Shown one piece after another: positions 9,801-18,373 of a DNA stretch of 44,079 nucleotides (its first letter is position 1; the number at the start of each line of letters is the position of its first letter). Under the pieces are notes generated by a model, which saw only the letters and a list, made by a program, of their open reading frames with translations, had not been told where the DNA came from and did no database searches. The translations under genes and the position numbers were made by a program. The stretch comes from Alcaligenaceae bacterium (lineage in GTDB: Bacteria > Pseudomonadota > Gammaproteobacteria > Burkholderiales > Burkholderiaceae_B), in contig JAKDMO010000002.1 in NCBI GenBank assembly GCA_030452305.1, positions 1 through 44,079 of the forward strand, in the 5' to 3' direction.

Positions 9801-10736
9801 GTTGTCGAGTGCGGTGCCCCACAGCACGGCTTTCTTGCCGCCGGCGTTCATCGATACATTGCCACCCACACAGGACGCATCGGCCGAGGTCGGGTCTACG
9901 GCGAACACTTGCCCCGCCGCCTCGGCTGCCTCGGCCACCCGGCGTGTGACCACGCCTGCTCCGGTCAGGATTGTGTGGGCGGGTTCGTCCACGCCCGGCA
10001 GCGCGACCGCCTCGACCGGACCGATGGCGTCGAGCTTTTCCGTGTTGATGACCGCCGAGCGCCAGGTCAGCGGAATCGCCCCGCCCGTATAGCCGGTGCC
10101 GCCCCCGCGCGGGATGATGGTCAGGTTTAGTTCGATACAGGCACGCACCAGCGCAGCCATTTCATTTTCGTCGTCGGGCATGAGCACAACGAAGGGATAT
10201 TCCACGCGCCAGTCGGTGGCATCGGTGACGTGCGATACCCGCGACAGGCCGTCGAACCGGATGTTGTCGCGCGCCGTCAGGCGCGAAAACGTGCGTAGAG
10301 CGGTTTTGCGCAGCGCCGCCGTTTGCACGAACGAGCCTTCGAAGGATGTGACGGCCTGTCGCGCTGAGGCCAGCAGGCGCAGCACCTGGGCGTCGCGCTC
10401 GCCGTGATCGTCATCGCGCCGCTGGTCGATCTCGCTGAGCCTGTGGTTCAGCGCTTCAATCAATTGGCGGCGACGTTTCGGATTGTCGAGCAGGTCGTCC
10501 TGCAGGTATGGATTGCGCTGCACTACCCAGATGTCGCCCAGCACCTCGAACAGCATGCGCGCCGAACGGCCCGTTCGCCGCTGGCTGCGCAGGGCCGACA
10601 GCAAGGTCCAGGCCTCGTCGCCCAGCAGGCGCAGGACGATTTCGCGGTCTGAGTACGAGGTGTAGTTGTAGGGGATTTCGCGCAGGCGGGGCGCAAGCGC
10701 TGTGGCGAGCAACTGGCTGGCAACAGGGGCGTTCAT
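6804..10736 (-). CDS. Giant FAD-linked oxidase fused to Fe-S/CCG subunit (DUF3683 family)
   Basis: A 1310-residue single-chain oxidoreductase. In order: an N-terminal helical DUF3683-type region (about 1-150); a PCMH-type FAD domain with [14 protein letters not shown] (207-220); an FAD-oxidase C-terminal domain with [12 protein letters not shown] and GEHGIGLTK; two 4Fe-4S clusters ([11 protein letters not shown] near 845, [11 protein letters not shown] near 905); and two cysteine-rich CCG domains (FPGCG near 1055, YHDPCHTP near 1180, HCCGESG). This fuses in one protein what GlcD/GlcF or Dld/LldE-type systems keep apart, so a 2-hydroxyacid dehydrogenase passing electrons to quinone is likely. 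The substrate is unknown. The architecture is widespread in Burkholderiales. Confidence 0.9.
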   Translation of the reverse strand: MNAPVASQLLATALAPRLREIPYNYTSYSDREIVLRLLGDEAWTLLSALRSQRRTGRSARMLFEVLGDIWVVQRNPYLQDDLLDNPKRRRQLIEALNHRLSEIDQRRDDDHGERDAQVLRLLASARQAVTSFEGSFVQTAALRKTALRTFSRLTARDNIRFDGLSRVSHVTDATDWRVEYPFVVLMPDDENEMAALVRACIELNLTIIPRGGGTGYTGGAIPLTWRSAVINTEKLDAIGPVEAVALPGVDEPAHTILTGAGVVTRRVAEAAEAAGQVFAVDPTSADASCVGGNVSMNAGGKKAVLWGTALDNLAWWRMVDPQGNWLEVTRLDHNLGKIHDAPEARFELKWFDGAKPPGRSLLKSEILCIEGRRFRKAGLGKDVTDKFLSGLPGVQKEGCDGLITAARWILHRMPGHTRTVCMEFFGQARDAVPSIVEVKHYLDTKGLASGAILAGLEHLDERYLRAVGYATKSKRGALPKMVLIGDIVGDDDAAVAHAASEVVRIANSRHGEGFIAVSVEARKKFWLDRARTAAIARHTNAFKINEDVVIPLDRMGEYTDAIERINIELSTRNKLRLIDALETFLSGDLPMGKVEDHDDVEHTRAEILAQRIPDALATLRAVRERWTWLLDHLDDRVADSLDMLEKPGLTEQLPALQERLVAQPEARVIDVVQDHTLRVSWKTEIRAPMERYFAGADFAAVLAELQAIHDRILKSRVFVALHMHAGDGNVHTNIPVNSDDYEMLREANAAVARIMGIARSLDGVISGEHGIGLTKYEFLTADELAPFQAYKQRVDPDRRFNAGKLMPGADLSQAWTPSFNLLGYESLIMQRSEIGSISNAIKDCLRCGKCKPVCATHVPRANLLYSPRNKILATSLLIEAFLYEEQTRRGVSLRHWEEFEDVGDHCTLCHKCYNPCPVDIDFGDVSMEMRSLLRHMGKKSFNPGTAASMFFLNAKDPRVIKATRTAMIGMGYKAQRIAHDLLARPAGKQTTHPPATVGKAPVREQVIHFVNKKMPGGLPKQTARKLLDIEDADYVPIIRNPATTSPDTEAVFYFPGCGSERLFSQVGLATQAMLWHAGVQTVLPPGYLCCGYPQRGNGLTEKADKIVTDNRVLFHRMATTLNYLDIKTVVVSCGTCYDQLESYEFDKIFPGCRLIDIHEYLLEKGLDIQGVEGVRYIYHDPCHTPMKQQDPMKTVKSLLGENNALKTEHCCGESGTLAVSRPDISTQVRFRKQEELARNTETIRADGFQGEVKLVTSCPSCLQGLVRYEADTGMKADYIVIEMARHLLGEHWMPDYVRDANAGGIERVLV

Positions 10737-10875
10737 GGGGAATCTGTGATAGAGCCCTTCACCGAGGGCGGATATCGCTCAGTATAAGGGCAAATGGCGG
10801 TGGACCCAGCCGCCTTGTGCCTATTTCAGGACTTTTTCCAGGAAATCATCCGTTTCCGATTAGCACCGCAGCTGC

Positions 10876-11409
10876 CTATGCGCCTGTGGGCAGCATGCCG
10901 GGGAATGCATGTATCAGCAGGGCGGTCAGGATGGCGTAGCGCAGGCACTTGCCGATGGCCATATAGATCACGCTGGGCCAGAATGCCAGGCGCAGCCAAC
11001 CGGCAACCGCGCACAGCGGATCACCGACCACCGGCAGCCAGGACAGCAACAGGGCGGGCGGGCCCAGTCTGTTGATCCAGTGGCTCGACAGTTCGTGCCA
11101 ACGTCCGCCGGCCTTGTCGCGGTGTTTTCCGGGGTGGTTTGCGCGCCAGGTCTCGTAGGCGCGTTCGGCGCCGCGCCCCATGGCGTAGCTGATAATGCCG
11201 CCCAGGGTATTGCCCAGGGTCGCGACCAGAACAGCGGGCCAGAACATATGCGGCGCGATCTTGACGAAACCGAACACGGCGGGCTCGGATCCCAGGGGCA
11301 GCAGGGTGGCGGATACCAGACTGATCAAAAAGACCGCGCTCAGGCCGACCCGGGGCAAAGCCAGGGCCAGCAAGAGCGCGTGTATCGAATGTTCCAGCCA
11401 GGCTTCCAT
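10876..11409 (-). CDS. yqaA: YqaA/DedA-family inner membrane protein
   Basis: A 177-residue polytopic membrane protein of the DedA/VTT superfamily, YqaA branch. The visible segments are a first hydrophobic helix (SIHALLLALALPRVGLSAV), the conserved SATLLPLGSEPAV and a glycine motif GNTLGGIISYAMGRGAE, then LLSWLPVVGDPLCAVAGWLRL and a final helix. DedA-superfamily proteins are linked to lipid flipping and membrane homeostasis; the exact role of YqaA is not known. A perfect TATAAT (11423-11418) is eight bases before the ATG and no Shine-Dalgarno is evident. Confidence 0.88.
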   Translation of the reverse strand: MEAWLEHSIHALLLALALPRVGLSAVFLISLVSATLLPLGSEPAVFGFVKIAPHMFWPAVLVATLGNTLGGIISYAMGRGAERAYETWRANHPGKHRDKAGGRWHELSSHWINRLGPPALLLSWLPVVGDPLCAVAGWLRLAFWPSVIYMAIGKCLRYAILTALLIHAFPGMLPTGA

Positions 11410-11533
11410 GGGGGCCGATTATATGGCGCCCACGCAGTACGCGTATTCGTATCCTTTGCCGGGCGGGGCGCCGATGAAAGTTGGTGTATCGTGCAATATT
11501 CCACGTTCCCCGCTCTGAGTCCTTCGGAAAACC

Positions 11534-12145
11534 ATGTCCTGGCATGCCCTGATCCTCGTCCTGACCATCCACGCTGCGGCGCTGGTGTCGCCGGGCCCCG
11601 ATTTTGCGGTCATCACCCGGCTATCTATCGTGTTCGGCCGCCGTACTGGGCTGTGGGCGGCAGCAGGGGTGGCGACGGCGATTGGCGTCTACGTGCTGGT
11701 GTGCGTCCTGGGGCTGACCATCGTCATTGCCGCAATGCCGGAACTATCGCGGATCCTGGCGGTGGCCGGGGCCCTGTACCTGGCCTGGCTGGGCATCCAG
11801 TGCCTGCGTTCGCGCGGCACACTGCCTGATGCGGGATCGCCAGGCCCGTCGGGCAAGTCGTTTGTCACCGGGTTTTTGACCAATATCCTGAACCCCAAGG
11901 CCATGTTTTATTTCGGCGCCGTCCTGTCGCAGGCGGTGACGCCGCATCTGGGCGTGGCGGATACCGTATTGCTTTGGTGTCTTTTGGTGGCTGAGTCCCT
12001 GCTGTGGTTTGCCTTGGTCGCTGTCCTGTTTTCGTCGCGCCATGTGCTCGCCTGGCTGCGCGGGCATCTGGTCTGGTTCGATCGGACCATAGGGGTGGTG
12101 CTGTTAGGGCTGGCGGCCAAGGTCGCCTCGACCATATCGCGCTGA
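11534..12145 (+). CDS. LysE/RhtB-family amino acid exporter
   Basis: A 203-residue transporter of the LysE superfamily. It starts MSWHALILVLTIHAAALVSPGPDF, where the AAxxSPGPDF motif of the first helix is diagnostic. Six hydrophobic segments follow, and GFLTNILNPKAMFYFGAVL carries the family's NPKA motif. Members export amino acids such as threonine, homoserine, leucine or lysine. The substrate cannot be read from sequence. It lies just upstream of and parallel to ilvA (threonine dehydratase), so a threonine-related amino acid is a reasonable guess only. Confidence 0.88.
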   Translation: MSWHALILVLTIHAAALVSPGPDFAVITRLSIVFGRRTGLWAAAGVATAIGVYVLVCVLGLTIVIAAMPELSRILAVAGALYLAWLGIQCLRSRGTLPDAGSPGPSGKSFVTGFLTNILNPKAMFYFGAVLSQAVTPHLGVADTVLLWCLLVAESLLWFALVAVLFSSRHVLAWLRGHLVWFDRTIGVVLLGLAAKVASTISR

Positions 12146-12257
12146 TAGGGTCTGTGCCGGGCGCGATCACGCTGCAGGCGGGCCGCGCAGCCGTGGTGCT
12201 GTGATATTCTTTTCCCCTTGTTTCCTGACTTTACGTACACACCCATCCGGGACTTCC

Positions 12258-13766
12258 ATGTCTATCGATTACCTCAAGCGCATCCTGACGTCCAAGGTCT
12301 ATGACGTCGCTCATGAAACCTCTCTGGATGTCGCGCCCCGAATTTCGGCCCGGATCGGAAACACCGTTCTGCTCAAGCGTGAGGACACCCAGCCCGTGTT
12401 CAGCTTCAAGCTGCGCGGTGCCTACAACAAGATGGCCAATCTCAGTCCCGCCGAGCTCAAACGCGGTGTGATCGCGGCCTCGGCGGGCAATCACGCCCAA
12501 GGGGTTGCCCTGTCGGCCCGGAAATTGGGCTGCCGTGCGGTCATTGTGATGCCGGTGACCACGCCTGACGTCAAGATCGATGCCGTGCGCGCCCTGGGTG
12601 GCGAGGTCGTACTGTTTGGCGATAGCTTCACCGATGCGGCCGAGCACGCCAGTGAACTTCAGGCCAAGGAAAAACTGACCTTTGTACACCCCTTTGACGA
12701 TCCGGATGTGATCGCCGGGCAGGGGACAGTGGGCATGGAAATCCTGCGCCAGCATCCCGGCCCCATCGACGCGATTTTCGTCGCCATCGGCGGCGGCGGC
12801 CTGATTTCGGGCATCGCGGCCTATGTGAAGCAACTGCGCCCGGACATCAAGGTGATCGGCGTGCAGACCGAGGATTCGGACGCCATGGCGCGCAGCGTGA
12901 AGCTTGGGCGCCGCATCAAGCTATCCGATGTCGGGTTGTTCTCTGACGGTACGGCGGTCAAACAGGTGGGCCTGGAAACCTTCAGGCTCGCACGCGAATA
13001 TGTGGATGACTACGTTCTGGTCGATACGGACGCGGTCTGTGCCGGCATCAAGGATGTGTTCCAGGACACGCGCAGCGTACTGGAACCTGCCGGCGCTCTG
13101 GCCCTTGCGGGCGCCAAGCGCTACGCGGCCCAGAACAAATGGAAAGGCAAGACACTGGTTGCAGTGACCTGCGGCGCAAATATGAATTTTGACCGGCTGC
13201 GTTTTGTGGCTGAGCGCGCCGATGTGGGTGAGGCGCGCGAAGCCCTGCTGGCAGTCACGCTGCCGGAAAAGCGGGGCAGCTTCATGCGTTTGTGCGAGGC
13301 TGTGGGCAAGCGTGCCGTCACCGAATTCAATTACCGGATCTCTGACCCTGACACCGCGCACGTCTACGTGGGGCTGCAAATCCATTCCGAGCCTGAGATA
13401 GAAAAACTGGTCGCACATTTCCAGAAGAAGGATTTCCCGACTCTGGATCTGACTGGTAACGAAATGGCCAAGACCCATCTGCGCTATATGGTGGGGGGGC
13501 GCTCGGGCCTGGCCCAGAACGAGGTGCTGTACCGTTTCGAGTTTCCAGAGCGCCCAGGTGCGCTGATGAAGTTCCTGGGGGCGATGAACCCCACCTGGAA
13601 TATCAGCCTGTTTCATTACCGGAATCAGGGCGATGATTACGCCCGTGTGCTGGTGGGCCTGCAGGTGCCGCCCAAGGACAAGAAAGAGTTCCGCGAGTTC
13701 CTCTCTACCCTGGGCTACCCGTATTGGAACGAAAGCGACAATCCGGCCTTTGATTTGTTTCTATAA
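12258..13766 (+). CDS. ilvA: Threonine ammonia-lyase, biosynthetic
   Basis: Deaminates threonine to 2-oxobutanoate, the committed step of isoleucine synthesis. It has 502 residues from the ATG at 12258. PLP binds at K51 in the motif SFKLRGAYNKM, with the glycine loop AIGGGGLISG near 176-185. The C-terminal third carries two ACT-like regulatory domains (ERADVGEAREALLAVTLPEKRG and YRFEFPERPGALMKFL), as in the feedback-inhibited biosynthetic form and unlike short catabolic TdcB. It meets phoR tail to tail with one base between the stop codons. Confidence 0.96.
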   Translation: MSIDYLKRILTSKVYDVAHETSLDVAPRISARIGNTVLLKREDTQPVFSFKLRGAYNKMANLSPAELKRGVIAASAGNHAQGVALSARKLGCRAVIVMPVTTPDVKIDAVRALGGEVVLFGDSFTDAAEHASELQAKEKLTFVHPFDDPDVIAGQGTVGMEILRQHPGPIDAIFVAIGGGGLISGIAAYVKQLRPDIKVIGVQTEDSDAMARSVKLGRRIKLSDVGLFSDGTAVKQVGLETFRLAREYVDDYVLVDTDAVCAGIKDVFQDTRSVLEPAGALALAGAKRYAAQNKWKGKTLVAVTCGANMNFDRLRFVAERADVGEAREALLAVTLPEKRGSFMRLCEAVGKRAVTEFNYRISDPDTAHVYVGLQIHSEPEIEKLVAHFQKKDFPTLDLTGNEMAKTHLRYMVGGRSGLAQNEVLYRFEFPERPGALMKFLGAMNPTWNISLFHYRNQGDDYARVLVGLQVPPKDKKEFREFLSTLGYPYWNESDNPAFDLFL

Positions 13767-13767
13767 A

Positions 13768-15084
13768 TCAGGCGGCGCTGTTGTGCTGTGCGATTGCGTC
13801 GCACTGGCGCTCGGTGGGAAACTCGATGGCAAAGGTACTGCCCGCGCCCGGCGTGCTTTGGATGTCCAGTTCCGCCTGGTGGCGAATGGCAACGTGCTTG
13901 GCGATGGCCAGCCCCAGACCGGTGCCGCCTGTCTCGCGCGAGCGGCCGCGGTCCACCCGGAAAAAACGTTCGGTCAGCCTCGGAATATCAACCGCCGCGA
14001 TCCCGATTCCCGTATCCTGCACCCAGTAGCGTGGCCGACCTTCAGCATCGCGCTGCCAGCCGGCAGTGATCGTGCCGCCATCGGGGGTATAGCGGATGGC
14101 ATTGGTCAGCAGGTTGCTGACGGCCGAACTCAGCTCCTGTGTGCTGCCCAGCACATCCAGGTCCTCGTCGACCAGGACGACCAGGGCATGGCGCCCCGCC
14201 GAAAGCGCTTTCCCCTGATCCAGGGCCGCATGGATCAGGCCCGGCATGCCCACTGGCCGCCCATCCTGGCCGGGTGAGGATTCCAGGGCCGACAGGGTCA
14301 GCAGGTCGGATACCAGGGCCTGCATGTGGCCGGCCTGCCCCATCATCAGTGTCAGGTAGTGCTCGCGCTGCTCGGCCGTCAGGGCATCATCCGGCATATC
14401 GTGCAGGGTTTCCAGGAAACCGGTCAGGACGGTCAGCGGCGTACGCAGTTCATGCGAGACGTTGGCAACGAAGTCCTTACGCGTGTTCTCGAGCCGTTCG
14501 ATCTGCGTGACATCGCGCGTGACCATCAGGAAGTGGCCCCGGCCATAGGGTGCCAGATGCAGTTGCAGCAGTCGCTCCTGGTTTCGGATCGTCAGGTGCA
14601 GCAGCAGCGGCTTGTCCCAGGATTTCTGGCCTGCGTAGCGGGCAAAATCAGGTGCGCGCAGGATATGCAGGATGCTGTGACCTTTGTCCTGATCCAGGTT
14701 CAGCCCCAGGTGGCCGGCGGCCGTCTGGTTGCACCATTGCAGCGCCATGTCCCCATCCAGCGTCAGGGCGCCGTCGGGCAGGGCCTCGGCGGCCAGGATG
14801 GCGCGCTGGAAACTGCGGTGGCGTTCCTGCAGCTCCAGGCGGTTGCGCTTGAGCTTGCGATAAATCGGCGCGAGGATTTCGTCCCAGGGGCCGACCGAGG
14901 GCGGTGGGGGCTCATCGATGCTTTTGACCCACTTGGACACCCGAGAGAGCTGCTGTCCGCTGACCAGCACCATTGCGAGCAGCCCCAGCGCGAAAATCGC
15001 CCAGCCGATATCCGCGCCCAGCCAGGCACCCAGCAGCCACCCGATCAAGGCCCACAGTGCAACGGAAACCAGCGTCTTGCTCAT
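13768..15084 (-). CDS. phoR: Phosphate-regulon sensor histidine kinase PhoR
   Basis: A membrane sensor kinase that phosphorylates PhoB under phosphate limitation. It has 438 residues from the ATG at 15084. Two adjoining N-terminal helices (VSVALWALIGWLLGAWLG, IGWAIFALGLLAMVLV) lack a large periplasmic domain, as in PhoR. A PAS region follows (ALPDGALTLDGDMALQWCN), then the H box FVANVSHELRTPL (histidine near 212), N box NAIRYTPDGG, and G boxes DTGIGI and GTGLGLAI. It starts one base after phoB ends. No pst or phoU gene is in the window. Confidence 0.93.
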   Translation of the reverse strand: MSKTLVSVALWALIGWLLGAWLGADIGWAIFALGLLAMVLVSGQQLSRVSKWVKSIDEPPPPSVGPWDEILAPIYRKLKRNRLELQERHRSFQRAILAAEALPDGALTLDGDMALQWCNQTAAGHLGLNLDQDKGHSILHILRAPDFARYAGQKSWDKPLLLHLTIRNQERLLQLHLAPYGRGHFLMVTRDVTQIERLENTRKDFVANVSHELRTPLTVLTGFLETLHDMPDDALTAEQREHYLTLMMGQAGHMQALVSDLLTLSALESSPGQDGRPVGMPGLIHAALDQGKALSAGRHALVVLVDEDLDVLGSTQELSSAVSNLLTNAIRYTPDGGTITAGWQRDAEGRPRYWVQDTGIGIAAVDIPRLTERFFRVDRGRSRETGGTGLGLAIAKHVAIRHQAELDIQSTPGAGSTFAIEFPTERQCDAIAQHNSAA

Positions 15085-15085
15085 G

Positions 15086-15775
15086 TCATTTCGTTGGCGA
15101 AAAACGGTATCCCGCACCCCGTACGGTGTGGATGTAGCCGTCCAGACCGGCCGGTATCAGCGCTTTGCGCAGGCGGCGGATGTGGACGTCCACCGTGCGC
15201 TCCTCGACGAACACATGGTCGCCCCAGACCTGGTCCAGCAACTGTCCCCGGGAAAATACGCGCTCGGGATGAGTCATGAAAAAATGCAGCAGGCGGAACT
15301 CGGTGGGCCCCATTGCCAGGGTTTGACCGTGACCGGTGATGGTACGGCTGTTGGGGTCCAGATGCAGGTCTGCCGCCTCGATCGCGTCGCGCGTGTGCTG
15401 GGGCGCACGGCGGCGCAGCACGGCCTGGATACGCGCCAGCAGCTCGCGCGGCGAGAAGGGCTTGGTGACGTAGTCGTCGGCCCCGGCCTCCAGGCCGTCG
15501 ACCTTGTCCTGCTCAGCGCCTTTGGCCGTCAGCATGATCAGGGGGATGAGTCGCGTGCGCTCGTCGCCGCGCAGCTTGCGGGCCAACTGTAGCCCTGAGG
15601 TGCCAGGCAGCATCCAGTCGAGCAGGATCAGCTCGGGCAATTCGGCGCGGATCTGCTCGTCAGCCTGCGCAGCGTCGGCCGCACACAGTACCTCGTATCC
15701 GGCGTGTTTAAGGTTGACCGCGATCAGCTCGCGGATGGCTGGTTCGTCTTCGACAATCAGGATGGTTGGGCGCAT
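15086..15775 (-). CDS. phoB: Phosphate-regulon response regulator PhoB
   Basis: An OmpR-family regulator that binds Pho boxes when phosphorylated. It has 229 residues from the ATG at 15775, which gives the canonical [11 protein letters not shown]. The receiver phospho-acceptor is D53 in LLDWMLPG, with the conserved lysine in [10 protein letters not shown]. The C-terminal winged helix has [21 protein letters not shown] and [14 protein letters not shown]. The frame is open for another 179 codons upstream but that part runs antisense through ubiE. Its start is 45 bp from the divergent ubiE start. Confidence 0.95.
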   Translation of the reverse strand: MRPTILIVEDEPAIRELIAVNLKHAGYEVLCAADAAQADEQIRAELPELILLDWMLPGTSGLQLARKLRGDERTRLIPLIMLTAKGAEQDKVDGLEAGADDYVTKPFSPRELLARIQAVLRRRAPQHTRDAIEAADLHLDPNSRTITGHGQTLAMGPTEFRLLHFFMTHPERVFSRGQLLDQVWGDHVFVEERTVDVHIRRLRKALIPAGLDGYIHTVRGAGYRFSPTK

Positions 15776-15820
15776 GGGCGGCTGCCTGGCGTGTATGGAA
15801 TGCGGTACGATAAGCGAATC

Positions 15821-16600
15821 ATGCAAAACAATCCTCATGAAACCCCGGAACGTGCCGAGGCGGATGGCCAGACGCATTTCGGTTTTCAGACTGTACCCGA
15901 ATTGAATAAGGCTGGTCGAGTCGCCGAGGTCTTTCACTCGGTGGCATCCCGCTATGATGTCATGAATGATCTGATGTCGCTTGGACTGCATCGGGTCTGG
16001 AAGGCCTTCACGATCGGGCGCGCCCAGGTTCGCCCCGGAATGCGGGTGCTCGACATCGCCGGCGGCACAGGCGATCTGGCTGCGGCGTTCGCGCGTCGGG
16101 CGGGCCCGGACGGCGAGGTCTGGCTGACCGACATCAACGATTCCATGCTGCGCGTCGGGCGCGATCGCATGCTTGATCGTGGCTTGGTGCTGCCCGTGGC
16201 CGTATGCGATGCCGAACACCTGCCTTATCCCGACGGATACTTCGACCGTGTGTCGGTGGCCTTTGGCCTGCGCAATATGACGCACAAATCCGCAGCCCTG
16301 GCGGAAATGCACCGCGTCCTGAAGCCCGGCGGCAAGCTCCTGGTCCTCGAATTCTCCAGAGTGACTCCGGCCCTGAGCAAACCCTACGACTGGTATTCAT
16401 TCAATATCCTGCCGCGTCTGGGCAAATTCGTCGCACACGACGAATCCAGCTACCGCTACTTGGCCGAATCCATACGCATGCATCCCGACCAGCGGACCCT
16501 GGCCTCGATGATGGAGGCCGCCGGTTTGTCGCGTGTACAGTACTTCAATCTGGCAGCCGGCGTCGTGGCGCTGCACGAGGGCATCCGCCTGGATGCCTGA
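15821..16600 (+). CDS. ubiE: Ubiquinone/menaquinone biosynthesis C-methyltransferase
   Basis: SAM-dependent C-methylation of the demethylated quinone ring. It has 259 residues from the ATG at 15821. Family signatures are [28 protein letters not shown] motif [12 protein letters not shown] (about 76-87), [11 protein letters not shown] and LEFSRV, ending with [19 protein letters not shown], the typical UbiE terminus. It opens the ubiE-(Tim44)-ubiJ-ubiB run, a common arrangement in Betaproteobacteria and consistent with ubiquinone as the main quinone. Confidence 0.96.
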   Translation: MQNNPHETPERAEADGQTHFGFQTVPELNKAGRVAEVFHSVASRYDVMNDLMSLGLHRVWKAFTIGRAQVRPGMRVLDIAGGTGDLAAAFARRAGPDGEVWLTDINDSMLRVGRDRMLDRGLVLPVAVCDAEHLPYPDGYFDRVSVAFGLRNMTHKSAALAEMHRVLKPGGKLLVLEFSRVTPALSKPYDWYSFNILPRLGKFVAHDESSYRYLAESIRMHPDQRTLASMMEAAGLSRVQYFNLAAGVVALHEGIRLDA

Positions 16601-16711
16601 CGCTTGCAGGCTGCGGATTCGCCTTATTCTGTGGTAACGTTCAGCTTATCGTAAGGTCGAAAGTTCGCCTGTGCGGGGTGGGCTGCTGTGCGATACAACA
16701 GGAGTTTCAAT

Positions 16712-17650
16712 ATGAATATGCGACTTGGCCGGGGGCTGGGCCTGATGCTGCTTGTGCTCACTGCGCTGGTAATGTTTACTGTATCCAGCGATGCCGAGGC
16801 GCGCCGTTTCGGCGGCGGATTCCGTAGCTTCGGAAAACAATCCCCGAATGTGACCCAGAAACGCCAGGCGGTAAAACCGCCGGTCGCTGCCTCCCAGGGC
16901 GCGCAGCGCACCGGGACGACGGCAGCCGCTGGGGCGGCAGGCGCGACGGCTGCCAAAACCGGCATGTCCCGCTGGCTCGGACCGATCGCCGGCATCGCGG
17001 CCGGCCTGGGAATTGCGGCCCTGCTCTCCAGCTTTGGGCTTTCGGGGGCGTTCCTGGAAATGATGTCCAGTCTGGCGCTGATTGCGATAGTGATCTTTGC
17101 TGTGCTCTTTCTGGTTCGACGGCTGCGCGGCGGGGGGCGGTCGATGGCGCCGGCCGGGCATAGTTATCGGCAGGCGGCGCCACCAACCGCCATCCACCCG
17201 ACCCGCGATGTCCCTTCAGGCCCGGCTCCGGTCGTGATCGAGGGGGCGGCTACGCAGGCGCCGGACACCACATGGTTCATTCCAGAAGGCTTTGACGTGC
17301 CGGCCTTCCTGGATCAGGCTAAACAGCAATTCGTGCAGATCCAGGCGCTGTGGGACGCCGGCAATCACGACACGCTGCGCGAGTACCTGACCGATGATCT
17401 GCTGGCCGAGATCACGCCCCAGTTGCCACAACTCGCAGAGGGCAATCATACCGAGGTGGTTCTGCTGAATGCCGAACTGCTGGGGATCGAGGCGGTTGCC
17501 GGTGGCCATTTGGCCAGCGTGCGCTATTCGGGCATGCTGCGCGAAGCCCAGGGTGCAGAGGCCGTGCGCGTCGAGGAAGTCTGGAATCTGTACAAGGCCG
17601 ATGGCCAGGGATGGCTGCTTGCAGGCATCCAGCAGCTCGACCGGAACTGA
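16712..17650 (+). CDS. Tim44-like domain membrane protein
   Basis: A 312-residue protein from the ATG at 16712, which has an AGGAG Shine-Dalgarno eight bases upstream. It has an N-terminal signal or anchor (GLMLLVLTALVMFTVSS), a low-complexity Arg/Gly/Phe then Ala/Gly-rich linker, one or two central hydrophobic helices (IAGIAAGLGIAALLSSFG, SSLALIAIVIFAVLFLV) and a C-terminal Tim44/MRPL45-like domain (about 195-312) with GFDVPAFLDQAKQQFVQIQALWDAG. Such proteins recur beside ubiE/ubiJ/ubiB in Betaproteobacteria. I know no demonstrated function in bacteria; the mitochondrial homologue tethers the import motor. Confidence 0.85.
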   Translation: MNMRLGRGLGLMLLVLTALVMFTVSSDAEARRFGGGFRSFGKQSPNVTQKRQAVKPPVAASQGAQRTGTTAAAGAAGATAAKTGMSRWLGPIAGIAAGLGIAALLSSFGLSGAFLEMMSSLALIAIVIFAVLFLVRRLRGGGRSMAPAGHSYRQAAPPTAIHPTRDVPSGPAPVVIEGAATQAPDTTWFIPEGFDVPAFLDQAKQQFVQIQALWDAGNHDTLREYLTDDLLAEITPQLPQLAEGNHTEVVLLNAELLGIEAVAGGHLASVRYSGMLREAQGAEAVRVEEVWNLYKADGQGWLLAGIQQLDRN

Positions 17651-17685
17651 TCGGCCGTACGCGACGCATAAAACCGTTAAACTTC

Positions 17686-17709
17686 AAAGGTGCCAGTTTC
17701 GGCGCCTTT
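17686..17709 (+). terminator. 9-bp hairpin before ubiJ
   Basis: AAAGGTGCC (17686-17694) pairs with GGCGCCTTT (17701-17709) with one G-T wobble and a 6-base loop. It lies 36 bases after the stop of the Tim44-domain gene and 25 bases before ubiJ. The arms carry A and T tracts like bidirectional terminators, but the T run is only three long. It may attenuate read-through into ubiJ. Confidence 0.4.
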
Positions 17710-17734
17710 GTCGTGACGGTTTTTGCGCTTGTGT

Positions 17735-18373
17735 ATGACCATGCCTCCCTTTCCCTTTCCCTTTCCCAGTCTGCCGGCTGAGTTCGCGCTACGTGCGCTG
17801 AATGCCTTGTTGCGACGCGAAGACTGGGCACGTGCCCGGCTCAGCCCCTATGCGGGCAAGTCGCTGCGCCTGTCTCTGGGCGCTGTCTCCTTCAATGCTG
17901 CCATCACATCCGAAGGCATTTTGCAGGCCTCGGATCCGGCGGTGCTGCCTGATGTCACGATCACCCTGCCGGCGCACCGGCGCGCCGAGGTCCTGACGCT
18001 GTGGCGCGAAGGGCGCCTGGATCAGATCGGTTCAATCATGCATATCGAGGGTGACGCGGGTCTGGCACAACGTGTGTCCGACCTGACGCGTGACTTGCGC
18101 TGGGATATCGAGGATGAGCTTTCCGAACGGGTGGGCGACATTGCCGCCGTGCGCCTGATGGACGGGCTGCGCGCACTGCGTGGCGGTGTGCGCACCGCCG
18201 GGCGCCATATGCGTGAAAACATGTCTGAGTATCTGGGCGAAGAATCCGGGCTGCTCGTGCAGCGTCACAACTTTGACGATTGGCGTGCACAAGTCGATGG
18301 CCTGGCCGACCGTCTGGATGGCCTGAGCCGTCGTATGGATACCCTGGATCGCCAGGCGGGCCGGACATGCTGA
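17735..18373 (+). CDS. ubiJ: Ubiquinone biosynthesis accessory factor UbiJ (SCP2 domain)
   Basis: A soluble SCP2-like protein that in E. coli partners with UbiK and binds quinone intermediates in the Ubi complex. It has 212 residues from the ATG at 17735 (a second ATG at 17741 is equally plausible). The N-terminus is unusual: seven Phe/Pro alternations ([11 protein letters not shown]). An SCP2 domain follows (about 25-120), and the C-terminus ends in a predicted coiled coil ([22 protein letters not shown]). The end overlaps the ubiB start by 7 bp, supporting coupled translation. Confidence 0.88.
   Translation: MTMPPFPFPFPSLPAEFALRALNALLRREDWARARLSPYAGKSLRLSLGAVSFNAAITSEGILQASDPAVLPDVTITLPAHRRAEVLTLWREGRLDQIGSIMHIEGDAGLAQRVSDLTRDLRWDIEDELSERVGDIAAVRLMDGLRALRGGVRTAGRHMRENMSEYLGEESGLLVQRHNFDDWRAQVDGLADRLDGLSRRMDTLDRQAGRTC

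Noticed and set aside
14326-15279. Plus-strand open frame of 317 codons opposite phoR and the phoB end
   Set aside because: It covers conserved kinase and regulator motifs on the other strand; Gln-rich shadow translation without homology I recognise.
15776-15820. Pho box between phoB and ubiE
   Set aside because: No pair of CTGTCAT-like repeats is visible in the 45 bp; a lone CTGTCAT near 38496 is unlinked and probably chance.
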